A stretch of 64,000 nucleotides of DNA from Streptomyces griseofuscus (GCF_014673495.1 NZ_CP051006.1:8617001-8681000); one strand, 5' to 3'. Positions 17,829-27,377 are shown, counted from the stretch's first letter. Program-made: numbers and translations. Notes: a model not told the origin generated them from the letters alone.

Positions 17829-18029
17829 CCGATCATGCATGCCGCCCTCGTCGGCATCGCCCTGCCGAACGACGTGCCGGTGGCCCCGCACCGCAAGTTC
17901 GGCTTCGCCGGAATCGGAACCTTCAACGAATACGCCGTGAAGAACGGCCAGTACCTGAGCTCCCTGTGGATGCAGCGCCTGCAGTCCACTCCGTTCCCAG
18001 GACCGGACCGGAGCTGCCTGCTCCCGTGA
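17829..18029 (+). pseudogene. GNAT acetyltransferase remnant (phosphinothricin-acetyltransferase-like C-terminus)
   Basis: Encodes only the family C-terminus: LVGIALPNDVPVAPHRKFGF, AGIGTFNEYAVKNGQYLSSL, WMQRL. In this GNAT group the pattern N-x-x-S-x-x-L-H-x-x-x-GF-x-x-x-G-x-F is followed by a K-x-G-x-Y/W-x-D/S-x-x-W-M-Q end, as here. The N-terminal acetyl-CoA binding motif is missing, so this is a deletion remnant. Confidence 0.55.
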
Positions 18030-18505
18030 TCGTGTGCCAGGGTCCAACGAGAATACGGGGCGGCGCCCGCAAGAGGCGTGCGGTAGCCGCAGGCGGCCGC
18101 GTGTTCGTCGTCCCCGGGACGGGCCCGGTGGGAAAGCGGCTTCGAAGGGCCCTGTGCCGCCAGCGAGCGGATGGGCAGGTGGTCTCTCCCCAACCTGCTG
18201 CGCAGGTCGGACAGTTGGCGTGACAGACAGGTGAAACCCCTGGTAAGTGCGTTTTCAACCAAGAGGACCGGTCCCTGGCACCGTCGTTGGCCCACTCACG
18301 GGTGCCCGCCGATGATCGCCCGTCGCGAGTCCGCCACCGCGAAGGCCCGGTGGCGGACGCCCTTCGCCCGTCCGGCGGCTGCGGCCGGCCACGACGGCGC
18401 CGCAGCCCGGTCAGCGCACGGCCGGCACCGGCGCATGCGTAGGCGACTGGACGAAGGGCCGGCGTCCAGGGCGCGACAGGCCTCCGCGTCGGCGACCGCC
18501 TTGTG
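18030..18505. other. Non-coding region before the aldo/keto reductase gene end
   Basis: About 475 bp of GC-rich sequence; no frame gives a recognisable protein and no strong hairpin was found. Confidence 0.35.
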
Positions 18506-19549
18506 TCATGCAGCCGCGACAACCGGCGGGTTGAGGCGGGCGAAGCCTTCCTGGCGCTGGTAGGGGAAGTGCGGGTAGGGCGCGGTCTTCTCGCTCGCCG
18601 CATCGAGTCTCGCCTGCTGGTCGGGTGTGAGCGTCCAGCCGACGGCGCCGAGGTTCTGGCGAAGCTGCTTCTCGTCGCGGGCCCCGATGATGACGGAGGA
18701 GACGGTCGGTCGCTGCAGCAGCCAGTTGATGGCGATCTGCGGAAGGCTCTTGCCGGTCTCCTGCGCGATCTCGTCGAGGGCGTCGACCACGCGGTAGAGG
18801 TGTTCGTCCTCGACCGGCGGGCCGTAGTCCGCGGTGCTGTGCAGCCGGCTGTTGGCCGGCAGCGGCTGGCCGCGGCGGATCTTGCCGGTGAGCCGTCCCC
18901 AGCCGAGCGGGCTCCAGACGAGGGCTCCGAGCCCCTGATCGAGCCCGAGGGGCATCAGCTCCCATTCGTAGTCGCGGCCGAGGAGGGAGTAGTAGACCTG
19001 ATGTGCGACGTAGCGCGGGTGGCCGTACCTCTCCGCGACCGCGAGGGACTTCATCGCCTGCCAGCCGGAGAAGTTGGAGACGCCGAGGTAGCGGACCTTG
19101 CCCGCTCGGACAAGATCGTCGAGCGTGGACAGGACTTCCTCGACCGGCGTGCCGGCGTCGAAGGCGTGCAGCTGGAACAGGTCGATGTAGTCGGTGCCGA
19201 GCCGGCGCAGGGCGTCCTCACACGCGGCGATCAGGCGGGAACGGGAGGAGCCCGCGTCGCCGGGGCCGTCGCCCATCGGCAGGCTGGTCTTGGTGGACAC
19301 GATCACCTGATCCCTGCGGCCTTTGATCGCCTCGCCCAGCACCTCCTCGGAGGCCCCGTTGGAATAGACGTCGGCGGTGTCGAACATCGTGATCCCGGCG
19401 TCGAGGCAGATGTCCACCAGACGACGGGCTTCCTGCGCGTCGGTGCTGCCCCAGGCGCCGAACAGCGGCCCTCGGCCGCCGAAGGTGCCGGCGCCGAAGC
19501 TCAGTGCGGGGACCTTGAGGCCGGATGCGCCCAGCCGCCTGTACTCCAT
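18506..19549 (-). CDS. Aldo/keto reductase
   Basis: A 347-residue NADPH-dependent TIM-barrel reductase. Catalytic tetrad in sequence: Asp in MFDTADVYSNGASEEVLG, Tyr in the same motif, Lys in VIVSTKTSLPMG, His in IDLFQLHAFD; cofactor site in VIIGARDEKQLRQNLGA. Belongs to the YajO/general stress 69-like group; substrate unknown. Divergently transcribed from a TetR gene with a 105-bp shared promoter region, which points to local repression by that TetR. Confidence 0.95.
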   Translation of the reverse strand: MEYRRLGASGLKVPALSFGAGTFGGRGPLFGAWGSTDAQEARRLVDICLDAGITMFDTADVYSNGASEEVLGEAIKGRRDQVIVSTKTSLPMGDGPGDAGSSRSRLIAACEDALRRLGTDYIDLFQLHAFDAGTPVEEVLSTLDDLVRAGKVRYLGVSNFSGWQAMKSLAVAERYGHPRYVAHQVYYSLLGRDYEWELMPLGLDQGLGALVWSPLGWGRLTGKIRRGQPLPANSRLHSTADYGPPVEDEHLYRVVDALDEIAQETGKSLPQIAINWLLQRPTVSSVIIGARDEKQLRQNLGAVGWTLTPDQQARLDAASEKTAPYPHFPYQRQEGFARLNPPVVAAA

Positions 19550-19654
19550 GACTGTTCCTCTCGCGTTGCCCGATCTGGCTAATGGTCCTGTGGTTCCGTT
19601 AGCCTAGGCCTCAACATAACAGGTGCGAGCGATTAATGAAACTGGAGTCCCGTT

Positions 19655-20284
19655 ATGGGGATTGAGGATGCAGGCCCGGGGACCGTCCGCCCCGGTGGGC
19701 GTACGGCGCGGGTGCGGGCGTCGGTGCTGCGGGCGGCCGGGGACGCCTTGGCGGAACATGGCTTCGCCCACCTCGACCTCGTCGACGTCGCGCGCCGTGC
19801 CGAGGTGGGCAAGACCACCGTGTACCGCCGCTGGGGAACGGTGACCGGCCTCGTGGCCGACTTGCTGCTGGAAATGGCCGAGGAGTCACTGCCGCGCACC
19901 GAGACCGGATCGCTGCTCGGTGATCTCAAGGCCAACGCCCGGCTCGTGCAGCGCACTTTGGCCGATCCGCGGCAAGGAGCGCTGTTCAAGGCGGTGCTCG
20001 CCGCCGCCACCGGCGAGGAGAAGACGGCCGAGGCCCTGCACCGCTTCTACGACACCCGAGTCAAGGAGTGGGCACCCTGCGTCCAGCAGGCCGTCGACCG
20101 GGGCGAAATTCCCCAGGGCACCGATGCCCACGAGGTGATCCGCGCTGTCTCCGCCCCCCTCTACTACCGTCTGCTGACCAGCGGCGACCGCCTCGACGAA
20201 GCCGCCGCGGACCGGGCCGCCGAGGCAGCGGTGGCGGCAGCGCGCGCGGGAGCGTACCTGCGGGGCGACGACGGACATGCCTGA
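19655..20284 (+). CDS. TetR/AcrR family transcriptional regulator
   Basis: A 209-residue repressor with N-terminal HTH: RVRASVLRAAGDALAEHGFA, LDLVDVARRAEVGKTTVYRR. The C-terminal ligand-binding region resembles the TetR_C_11-type group. CTGGAG precedes the ATG. Divergent from the aldo/keto reductase; the intergenic palindrome TTAGCCTAGGCCTCA region (about 19597-19612) is a candidate operator. Confidence 0.92.
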   Translation: MGIEDAGPGTVRPGGRTARVRASVLRAAGDALAEHGFAHLDLVDVARRAEVGKTTVYRRWGTVTGLVADLLLEMAEESLPRTETGSLLGDLKANARLVQRTLADPRQGALFKAVLAAATGEEKTAEALHRFYDTRVKEWAPCVQQAVDRGEIPQGTDAHEVIRAVSAPLYYRLLTSGDRLDEAAADRAAEAAVAAARAGAYLRGDDGHA

Positions 20285-20659
20285 CCGGATTCGCGTCCGC
20301 CGCTGAGCGCGGGTCACCCCGCGTGATCTTCGACGGCATGGCGTCTCCGGGGTCCGCCGCGGCCGGGCGCCCTCCCGCGCCCCGCCCGCCCCCACCACTG
20401 CGGCCGCGGCCCGCCGCACTGCGACGGTCGCGGCCTCAGCCGTTGGCGAGCTCCCCTTGCCCCCTACGCCGGCCGCCCGGGCCGGTCGCGGCGACTGACT
20501 GCCCGCAGGACGGGGGCCATCGGCGGGGGACGGGCCGGTCGGCGCGGTTCGCCGGCGGACGTCGTGGTCCCGTCCCGCCAGTGGGTCCGGTGGATCCGGC
20601 GGTTCCTGCGGCAGCCAGGAGCGTGTCGTCACCCTGGCGGTCTCGCCGCGGACGGGCTC
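20285..20659. other. Intergenic region, no gene seen
   Basis: About 375 bp of very GC-rich sequence between convergent genes (TetR and DUF1801). It may hold both terminators; no clear long hairpin. Confidence 0.35.
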
Positions 20660-21142
20660 TCAGCCCACCGCCTTCCTGACGAGCGCGCCGATGCGCTCTT
20701 CGCCGGCTGAAGTCAGCTCCTTCAGGGCGTAGGAGGCCGGCCACATCGCGCCGTCGTCGAGTGCCGCCCGGTCGCTGAATCCGAGCATGGCGTACCTCGA
20801 CTTGAACTTCTGCGCGCTCTGGAAGTGGCAGAGGACCTTGCCGTCTCTGGCGTAAGCGGGCATCCCGTACCAGAGCTTGGGCGTGAGGTCCGGCGCGGCG
20901 GTCTTGATGATGGCGTGGATCCGCTCGGCGAGGACCCGGTCGGCTTCCGGCATCTCGGCGATCTTCGCGGGGACGTCATGCTCCGCTGCCGCCTCCTTCT
21001 CCGCCCGCGAACCGCGCCGCGACGCCGCCTTCTTCTGCTCCTGCGCGAGCTCCTTCATCGCGGCGCGCTCGTCGGCGCTGAAACCGTTGTACTGCTCGGC
21101 GGACGTGCCGGAATTGCCGGCGGACGAATTCGTGGTCGGCAT
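20660..21142 (-). CDS. DUF1801 family protein (YdhG-like)
   Basis: A 160-residue protein. The N-terminal half is charged and Ala/Lys/Glu-rich (DERAAMKELAQEQKKAASRR); the C-terminal half has the DUF1801 fold pattern LTPKLWYGMPAYARDGKVLC and FKSRYAMLGFSDRAALDDGA. Function uncertain; related proteins include the Bacillus iron chaperone Fra. Next gene on the same strand upstream is the broken VOC gene. Confidence 0.88.
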   Translation of the reverse strand: MPTTNSSAGNSGTSAEQYNGFSADERAAMKELAQEQKKAASRRGSRAEKEAAAEHDVPAKIAEMPEADRVLAERIHAIIKTAAPDLTPKLWYGMPAYARDGKVLCHFQSAQKFKSRYAMLGFSDRAALDDGAMWPASYALKELTSAGEERIGALVRKAVG

Positions 21143-21218
21143 GGCGGGTTTCCTCTTGTACGGGAAGGACGCGGGCCGGGGTGGTGCGAGGCCGGGCGTC
21201 AGAACGCTGCAGGAGTCA

Positions 21219-21872
21219 CTATGGGGCGGTGACGGGCGTCATGGCGGGCTGCCAGGTGAATCCGTCCGGGTCGGTGAAGGAGCCGGCGATACTGCCGAGG
21301 ACGACGCGGTGCGATCCGCTGCCCTCGGCGGAAACGCCGAGGTCCTTGGCCAGGCCGCGGCGCTTTTACAGTGCCAGCTTGACGGGGCTGGACTCGTCGG
21401 AGGCGAACTCGGCGTACTTGCCGCCGAAGCTCTTGGCCACGGTCAGGCCCCGGCTGACGTAGAACTGCTTGGCGGCCTTCACATCCTCGACGCCGAGCAG
21501 CAGGACGATCTCGTCGATCTCTTGGGTGGCCGGTTTGCCGTTCTTCTTCGCCGAGGTCGCGACCTTCCAGATCGTCCCGTCGGGAGCCTGGACGACGCCG
21601 CCGTAGCCCCACAGCGATTTCGCGGCGGGCTTCAGCACCGTGGCGCCGGCGTCCACCGCGGCGCCGACGAAGCTGTCGACGGTGGCGGGCCCGGACACCG
21701 TGAGCGCCAGGGTGAAGCCGCGGAACCCGAAGGAGGGCGCCTCGGACGTCCGCAGGCGCACGTACGTGTCCACTCCGAACGCGGTGTAGAAGCGGCGGGC
21801 GGCCTCGGGGTCGGCCACCTCAAGGGTGACGGATGCGACGGACGTGTGGGATGCGGTGGTTGCCATGGCCAT
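21219..21872 (-). pseudogene. VOC (glyoxalase-like) family protein with an internal TAA codon
   Basis: Two VOC modules: VTLEVADPEAARRFYTAFGV, and IDEIVLLLGVEDVKAAKQFY. Reading stops at a TAA (21366-21368) after residue 168, but the same frame continues without interruption for 48 codons (KRRGLAKDLGVSAEG, then GSIAGSFTDPDGFTWQPAM) to a TAG at 21219. The codon expected there is TAC (Tyr), so one C-to-A change explains the break. The truncated 168-residue protein lacks the last strand and its conserved W, and is probably inactive. Start: ATG at 21872 or 21866. Confidence 0.75.
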
Positions 21873-22210
21873 CACGCTAGAGGCTGCTCCGGGGCCGGGG
21901 CTTCTCGCTTCCTGACCGACTTCGCCACCCGCTGCACCACCCACGCCCGCGTCCTCTGCACGGCCACCACAACCCGCGCATTGATCCGGGCCGGCGGGCC
22001 GTTTCGCCATTCCTCCGCTCCGCGGAAGTCGTGAGGCCGGCCCGTCAACCGGGCGATGGTCTCGGAGATACCCCCTACGATCTCGACCGTGCCCATCGAG
22101 CGGAACCAGTCCCGCGACTCGACCGCGTGGTAGAGCCGTAGAGGTCGAGCCGCTCGGTGGCGTCGGCGGGAAGCAGTCCGTCGCCTTCGAGCAGGTCCGG
22201 CGCCCTCTAT
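21873..22210 (-). pseudogene. Possible phosphotransferase (APH-like) C-terminal remnant
   Basis: Two frames join to give DLLEGDGLLPADATERLDLY followed by LYHAVESRDWFRSMGTVEIV, which resembles the C-terminal helix region of aminoglycoside-phosphotransferase-like proteins (RLDLYxLYHALELWDWF pattern). There is a frame change near 22138 and no kinase core upstream. Weak assignment; it may instead be a hypothetical protein of up to 113 residues starting at 22213. Confidence 0.3.
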
Positions 22211-22536
22211 CACTGAGCCAGATCCTGCGGCTCCTCCTCGACAGGACCACCGGTGCGCTCAGGGTTGACGTCCCCTCACCTTCGGCCGCACACACCGCCG
22301 GCGGCGAGGGAGACATAGGCGGCGGCAGCCCCCGGCACACCGCTTCCCGCTTGGCGCGGACGTTCACTCCCTCACACCCGGGCAAGGGGCACGCGGATCC
22401 CGGGCGAACCCGTAGCGCCCGCGTCCCCCGGCTGGAGCAGCACCTCTGGCCACCGTCCGGGAATGATCGAAGCAAACGATCCCGCGGGGCGGGCGGACGG
22501 CTCCGTGCGTCGGACCGTGCGAGGGAGGCGGTGCCC
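22211..22536. other. Upstream region of the MSMEG_6728-like gene
   Basis: About 325 bp without a supported gene. The minus strand encodes a short stretch ending NPERTGGPVEEEPQDLAQ before a stop at about 22213, possibly the end of a lost gene. Confidence 0.3.
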
Positions 22537-23034
22537 ATGCAGACGTTTCTGCCCGATGCCGACTTCCGGCGCTCAGCACAGCTCCTCGACCGCCGACGCC
22601 TGGGCAAACAGCGGGTCGAGGCACTTCAGGTGCTGCGCGGCCTGACCGTCCCCGGCTACGGCTGGCGCAGACACCCGGCGGTGCGCATGTGGAGCGGGTA
22701 CGAGGAGGCGCTGGTCCGCTACGGCTTGGAGGTCTGCCGGGTCTGGCGCGAACTCGGCCACCAGGACAGCTGCGCTGCTTCCCTGGTGGCCGGGTACGGC
22801 GCCGCCCACCCGGGCGCTCACGTGCGCGATCAGGCCGCCCTCGCCGCTGCCGGGGAACTGCCGCCCTGGCTGGGCGACCGGGCCTTCCACCGCAGCCACC
22901 AGTCCGCACTCGTGCGCAAGGACCGGGACACCTACAGATCCGAGTTCCCCGACGTACCGGACGATCTGCCCTACGTGTGGCCGGCCTCCGACCGCGAGCG
23001 CGACGAGGACGACCGGAACCCGCGACACCCGTGA
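22537..23034 (+). CDS. MSMEG_6728 family protein (pyrimidine dimer DNA glycosylase-like)
   Basis: A 165-residue cytoplasmic protein starting MQTFLPDADFRRSAQLLDRR, with LGKQRVEALQVLRGL and WRRHPAVRMWSGYEEALVRY, then DRAFHRSHQSALVRKDRDTY. These are conserved blocks of the MSMEG_6728/Pyr_excise family, distantly related to endonuclease V-type pyrimidine-dimer glycosylases. GAGGGAGG lies 7 bp before the ATG. The acidic end is DRERDEDDRN. Activity is not established. Confidence 0.85.
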   Translation: MQTFLPDADFRRSAQLLDRRRLGKQRVEALQVLRGLTVPGYGWRRHPAVRMWSGYEEALVRYGLEVCRVWRELGHQDSCAASLVAGYGAAHPGAHVRDQAALAAAGELPPWLGDRAFHRSHQSALVRKDRDTYRSEFPDVPDDLPYVWPASDRERDEDDRNPRHP

Positions 23035-23689
23035 GCCGGGCCAAGTCGACCGCCAGCCGTCGGCAGCCGGCAGTGTCGGTTCGGGCGCTGCGGGGCCGGC
23101 GGGGTGCCGTCTGCCGGCTCCGCGGCGGGAAGGGAAGCCCACCTACGCGAGTGGCGGCGGGGACACAAGTGCCGGCCGGAGCTCGAGGCCGGGTACCGGC
23201 GCCTGCTGGCGGCCGGGGTGGGCAGCGTCGAGGCGTGCCGCGGCGATCCGGTGGCCGGGGTGGTCCTGACCGCGGCCCGGAGCGCCTCGGGGCCGCGGTC
23301 AGGGCCACCCGGTGGCTGCCCTTCTCATGGACTGCTCGTGGAATGCAGCGAACGGTTCGGTCTCGGTGTCGACGAGGGTAGGGGACGCAGCGGGGGAGAG
23401 GCCCGGCCGCGGCCAGGCGGCCGGAGTAGCCTGCCGGCCGCTGCAGCCACTCGCGCAGCAGAGCCGTCTCCGTGTCCCGCAGTGGTACCCCGGTGCCCGT
23501 AGCCGGGGACCCGGCGGCGAGGACGGATTCCAGTGCGGCGTCGAGGTGAGTGCGCGCGAGGCGAGGTCCGAACCGGATGAGGTGGGCGAGTCGGTGGTGA
23601 CCGAGGCGAGGACAGTGTCCCGCGGCCGTGCCGAAGTGGTCAGGTCCCGGCCTGAGGGCTCCTCGCCGATCAGCGCCAGCGTGGCACCC
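23035..23689. other. Remnant-rich region
   Basis: About 650 bp. On the minus strand about 23400-23690, two frames join to a protein-like stretch (HLIRFGPRLARTHLDAALES, then GVPLRDTETALLREWLQRPA) I cannot assign. It abuts the plus-strand aldo/keto reductase remnant, so two unrelated gene ends are joined here. Confidence 0.35.
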
Positions 23690-24053
23690 GCGGATTCCTC
23701 ACGGGTGCCGCTCGGCCCGCCGGCCAGTACGAAGCCACCGACATGCGCAACGCCGATCCGCGCTGGCAGCCAGGCAACTTCGAGAAGAACGGCGAGAGGC
23801 GGTCGACCGGCTCGCCGAGATCGCGGCGGCCAGCGGCTCCACCGTCTCCCAGCTCGCCCTGGCCTCGATCCTGACCCGGGGCGAGCACATCGTGCCCATC
23901 CCGGGCACCCGCAGCCCGCGGCGCATCCAGGAGAACACCGGCGCCGCCGACCTCACCCTCACCGACACCGAGATCGAGGCCATCGACGAGATCCTGCCGC
24001 GAGGCTGCTTCGGCGCCCGCTACACCAAGGGACACGTGCCCGTCTGGATCTGA
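23690..24053 (+). pseudogene. Aldo/keto reductase, C-terminal remnant with a frameshift
   Basis: Reads QYEATDMRNADPRWQPGNFE, then after a frame change near 23790 REAVDRLAEIAAASGSTVSQ, LALASILTRGEHIVPIPGTR and SPRRIQENTGAADLTLTDTE to a proper stop at 24053. This is the last third of a YakC/AKR13-type reductase; the barrel with the catalytic tetrad is gone. Confidence 0.7.
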
Positions 24054-24113
24054 AAGCCACCCTGGAAGACCTGGAACCGCGGCTCCCCACGAAGATCGAG
24101 CTCGGCCTCTCGC

Positions 24114-24437
24114 CTACCCTCGTGAAGCGGCCTCGAGCCACAGAACGGCGGTGCCGGTGCCGAAGACGACAAGATGCACGGTGAGCGTGCGCCACAGGCG
24201 GAGCAGCCCCGTCAGTACCGCGCCGACCGCGAGGATGCCGCATGCTGTCCGGGCGACATCCGCGGCGTCCCTGGCCGCTTGGGCGAGTTCGTACTGGTCG
24301 GGGACCCCGAAGGACAAGCTGCTCATCATCATGCTGTAGGCGAGCACGACCCACGTCACGACACCGAGAACACCGACGACGATCGCGCATGGCCGGTCTG
24401 CCGGCCGAAGGGCTTCGATCTTGGTCATGGTGCTCAT
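24114..24437 (-). CDS. Small integral membrane protein
   Basis: A 107-residue protein from ATG 24437 (MSTMTKIEALRPADRPCAIV). Hydrophobic segments at about 18-40 (VVGVLGVVTWVVLAYSMMM), 64-84 (ARTACGILAVGAVLTGLL) and 88-103 (TVHLVVFGTGTAVLWLEA) predict two or three helices. No family recognised. It stands alone; the ribosome site CCGGGAA is weak. Confidence 0.6.
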   Translation of the reverse strand: MSTMTKIEALRPADRPCAIVVGVLGVVTWVVLAYSMMMSSLSFGVPDQYELAQAARDAADVARTACGILAVGAVLTGLLRLWRTLTVHLVVFGTGTAVLWLEAASRG

Positions 24438-24681
24438 GATTCCCGGCGAGTGATCAGCGCACCTGAGCACTCGTACTCATGCGACCAGGCGGTGGGAGCC
24501 CAGCCGTCGGGCGCAGACGACCGAGGACGCCTCCGAACCGGCCGGCAGCACGGCGATACGCGCGCCTGCCGTTCCGGTGTTCAGCAGCGGGAGCGCTGGT
24601 TCGAAGTGTCACTGGAGCCCCGGCTCGTGCCTACTTCACGCTCACGCGGCGGGGCGCCTCGGTATGTCGGTGGCCCGCCCC
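24438..24681. other. Intergenic region, no gene seen
   Basis: About 245 bp between the small membrane protein gene and the saccharopine dehydrogenase-like gene end; nothing supported. Confidence 0.3.
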
Positions 24682-25716
24682 CTACACCCACAGCCGCACC
24701 TCGATGTGCGGGGACAGTGCGCGGAGGAAGTCGGGGGCGTCGAAGATCTCACCGGCCGAACCGACTCCGGCCGCCCTGGTCCGACCGGTGAGGAGACGGT
24801 CGGTCGCTTCCACCGCGAGCGGCGCGGTGACGGCGTAGATGTCCCGGCCCTTCGCGACGGCTCGCCGCTCGCGGCTCCCGGAGCGCACGACGGCGTCGAC
24901 GAGGAAGGTCTGGGCGGAGCGCCCGTGCTCGTCGGCCGCGGTCGGTGCCGGGGTGTCGGGGGCCGCTATGTCTCGGGCCGCTTCGACGGTCATGTAGGTG
25001 CGCACCTCGGGGATGTGCAGGTGGCTGGGGACGGTGACCACGTCAGCCATCGTGAACTCCCCGATGACGGCACGTGGGCCCATCGGGTCGGGGAAGGGCC
25101 AGTGCAGGGAGGCCGGTTCGTCCCGGTGGTACTCCAACTGCCCGTTGGTGTAACGGACTCCCCGGCCGCCGCGCCGCTGCCGGGAGACCGCGCCCGCGGC
25201 ACGCGTCCCGGCGGTGGGGTGCCAGTGGTTCAACCCGTAGGCGACGTGCGCCTCGTCGGCCTTCTCCCAGTCGCCCATCGCGGCCGTGATCAGCAGGTCG
25301 CCGAGGCCCCCGTAGAAGGCCATCGCGGGTACGACGGTCGTTCCCACGGCGTGGGCGCGGTCCGCGAAGTGCGCGAACGTGTCGACGTTGGCCTCGATCT
25401 CAGCCGCCACGTCCACGTACGGGACCCGGGCGCGCAGTGCCGCCTCGATGACGGGGGCGGCCGTCGCGGCGAAGGGTCCGGCGCAGTTGATCACGGCTGC
25501 CGCGCCGGCCAGTGCGCGGTCGAGCGAGGCCGGGTCGGTGACCGACGCCGGACGCACGTCCGGCTCGTTCCCGTATTCCGCCGACAGCTCCTTCAGCTTT
25601 CCGGCGTCGCGGCCGGAGAGGACCGGGACGTACCCGCGATCCCGCAACTGCGCCACCACAAAGCGCCCGGTGTGCCCGTACGCGCCGTAGACCGTGACCA
25701 CAAGCCCCGTTGTCAT
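24682..25716 (-). CDS. Saccharopine dehydrogenase-like NAD(P)-binding protein
   Basis: A 344-residue protein with an N-terminal Rossmann motif VVTVYGAYGHTGRFVVAQLR and SGRDAGKLKEL, followed by NCAGPFAATAAPVIEAALRA and YVDVAAEIEA, the pattern of the trans-acting enoyl reductase/saccharopine dehydrogenase-like family. Substrate unknown. Start at 25716 (MTTGLVVTVYGAYG) after GGAAG. Divergent from a GlxA/AraC regulator with 98 bp between the starts, so probably regulated by it. Confidence 0.88.
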   Translation of the reverse strand: MTTGLVVTVYGAYGHTGRFVVAQLRDRGYVPVLSGRDAGKLKELSAEYGNEPDVRPASVTDPASLDRALAGAAAVINCAGPFAATAAPVIEAALRARVPYVDVAAEIEANVDTFAHFADRAHAVGTTVVPAMAFYGGLGDLLITAAMGDWEKADEAHVAYGLNHWHPTAGTRAAGAVSRQRRGGRGVRYTNGQLEYHRDEPASLHWPFPDPMGPRAVIGEFTMADVVTVPSHLHIPEVRTYMTVEAARDIAAPDTPAPTAADEHGRSAQTFLVDAVVRSGSRERRAVAKGRDIYAVTAPLAVEATDRLLTGRTRAAGVGSAGEIFDAPDFLRALSPHIEVRLWV

Positions 25717-25814
25717 GAGTGCTTCCTTCGCTCGAATGCGCTCGAATGATCCACTTCGATCCGTCGCAGTCATCCTGACGGGGACCGGCACCCCGCACGA
25801 GTGTCCGGAACGAC

Positions 25815-26810
25815 ATGCCCCGTACAATTCCGGACGTGAGTACAGTCGCGCTTGCCGTCACCGACGGAATGCTGCACTTCGAGCTGTCCCTGGCGTACGA
25901 GATCTTCGGCTCCGCCCCTGACGGCGTCACGGGCCCCTGGTACGACGTGGCCCTGTGCGGGCCGGGCGCCGTGCGGGCCGGCCGGTTCGGGCTGGAGCCC
26001 GACCACGGCCTCGACCAACTCCCGTACGCCGACACCGTGATCGTCCCGGGTTGGGCCGACGTCGACGTCGATCCCCCCGCCGAACTGGTCGCCGCGGTAC
26101 GGGCGGCCCACGAAGCGGGTGCACGCGTGGCCTCCCTGTGCACGGGCGCGTTCGTGCTGGCCGCCGCCGGCCTGCTGGACGGGCTCCGCGCGACGACCCA
26201 CTGGGCGCACACCGACATCCTGGCCGCCCGCTACCCCCGCGTGACGGTGGACCCGGACGTCCTCTATGTGGACAACGGCCGCGTCCTCACGTCCGCGGGC
26301 AAGGCCGCCGCCATGGATCTGTGCCTGCACCTCGTCCGCCTGGACCACGGCTCGTCCGTCGCCAACATCACCGCCCGCCGCATGGTCGTACCGCCGCACC
26401 GGCACGGCGGACAGGCCCAGTTCGTCACCACCCCGGTGCCCGCCCCGGCGAACCACCCCCTCGCCGAACTGCTTCCCTGGGTCCTGCAACGCCTCGACCA
26501 GCCGCTGACCGTCGAGGACCTGGCACGCCAGGCGCGGATGAGCTCACGCAACCTGGGCCGCCACTTCAGGGCCGCGACCGGCACCACCCCTCTGCAGTGG
26601 CTGCTGACGCAACGCATACGCCGCGCACAGGAGTTGCTGGAGATCACCGGCGACAGCGTCGACACCATCGCGGCGGCCACCGGCATGGGCACCGCCACGA
26701 CGTTGCGCCGGCACTTCAACCGCACGGTCGGCGTGCCTCCGGACGCCTACCGCCGCACGTTCCGCTCGCGGACCGGTCCCAGCCTCGACGACGACGGGCG
26801 CCGCCCCTGA
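25815..26810 (+). CDS. GlxA family (DJ-1/PfpI plus AraC HTH) transcriptional regulator
   Basis: A 331-residue regulator. Residues about 10-180 form the DJ-1/PfpI-like sensor domain (DTVIVPGWADVDVD, ARVASLCTGAFVLAAAGLLD with the nucleophile-elbow Cys, TTHWAHTDILAARYP). Residues about 220-315 carry the double AraC HTH (LTVEDLARQARMSSRNLGRH, then GMGTATTLRRHFNRTVGVPP). Probable activator of the divergent saccharopine-dehydrogenase-like gene. Confidence 0.93.
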   Translation: MPRTIPDVSTVALAVTDGMLHFELSLAYEIFGSAPDGVTGPWYDVALCGPGAVRAGRFGLEPDHGLDQLPYADTVIVPGWADVDVDPPAELVAAVRAAHEAGARVASLCTGAFVLAAAGLLDGLRATTHWAHTDILAARYPRVTVDPDVLYVDNGRVLTSAGKAAAMDLCLHLVRLDHGSSVANITARRMVVPPHRHGGQAQFVTTPVPAPANHPLAELLPWVLQRLDQPLTVEDLARQARMSSRNLGRHFRAATGTTPLQWLLTQRIRRAQELLEITGDSVDTIAAATGMGTATTLRRHFNRTVGVPPDAYRRTFRSRTGPSLDDDGRRP

Positions 26811-26989
26811 ACCGCCAGGTGTGTCGGGCCGAGGTGAACTCGGTCCGGTCCGCTCAGGGGTGACCGGGCGCATGGCGAAGCGTCAGCGTCACCCCGGCGG
26901 CCTCGCTCCGCCGGCCCCTTCAGGATGCGGTTCTCGAAGTTGGGGCGCGGCTGCGCGGCCACCATCTCGGCCCGCTGCCGCCCGGTGAT
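26811..26989. other. Short gap after the GlxA gene
   Basis: No gene supported; it contains the downstream end of the neighbouring GlxA-like remnant on the minus strand (ENRILKGPAERG). Confidence 0.3.
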
Positions 26990-27345
26990 CTGCGTGAGGT
27001 CGAGGCCTGATCCGGCCCTTGTCGTTACTCGGGTGGCGGCGAACCGGGCCCGGTAGCCGGTCGCTGAGACCCCCAGCCGGGCCACGAAGGTGCGGCGCGT
27101 CGTCTCCGGGCTCCCGCTCCCCGGGGTCCGCGCCGCCTTCGACGTGACCCCGCCGGCAACACGTCCGGCTGCTCGCCCATACCCACCCCGATGCCCAGTG
27201 CACCCGTGCAGGAGCCGCATCGCCTCGGTCAGCCCGGCGGAGGCGGCCCGGTTGACCAGCGCGTCGACGCCCGGTGCGACGATCGTGTCCGCCTCCGCCC
27301 CGCCGTGGCTGCCGCCCCGTCGACGGGCAGGCGCAGGCCGACGGA
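26990..27345 (-). pseudogene. GlxA/AraC-type regulator remnant
   Basis: The minus strand encodes EADTIVAPGVDALVNR, the nucleotide-sugar-like PfpI strand of GlxA proteins, then after unrelated residues SPETTRRTFVARLGVSATGY and RARFAATR, the last helix-turn-helix of an AraC domain. About 200 residues between these are missing, so this is an internally deleted regulator. It is not a copy of the neighbour at 25815-26810 (different wording of the motifs). Confidence 0.55.
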
Positions 27346-27377
27346 GGTGACGACCTGTACGAGGGCCTGACAGGAGG

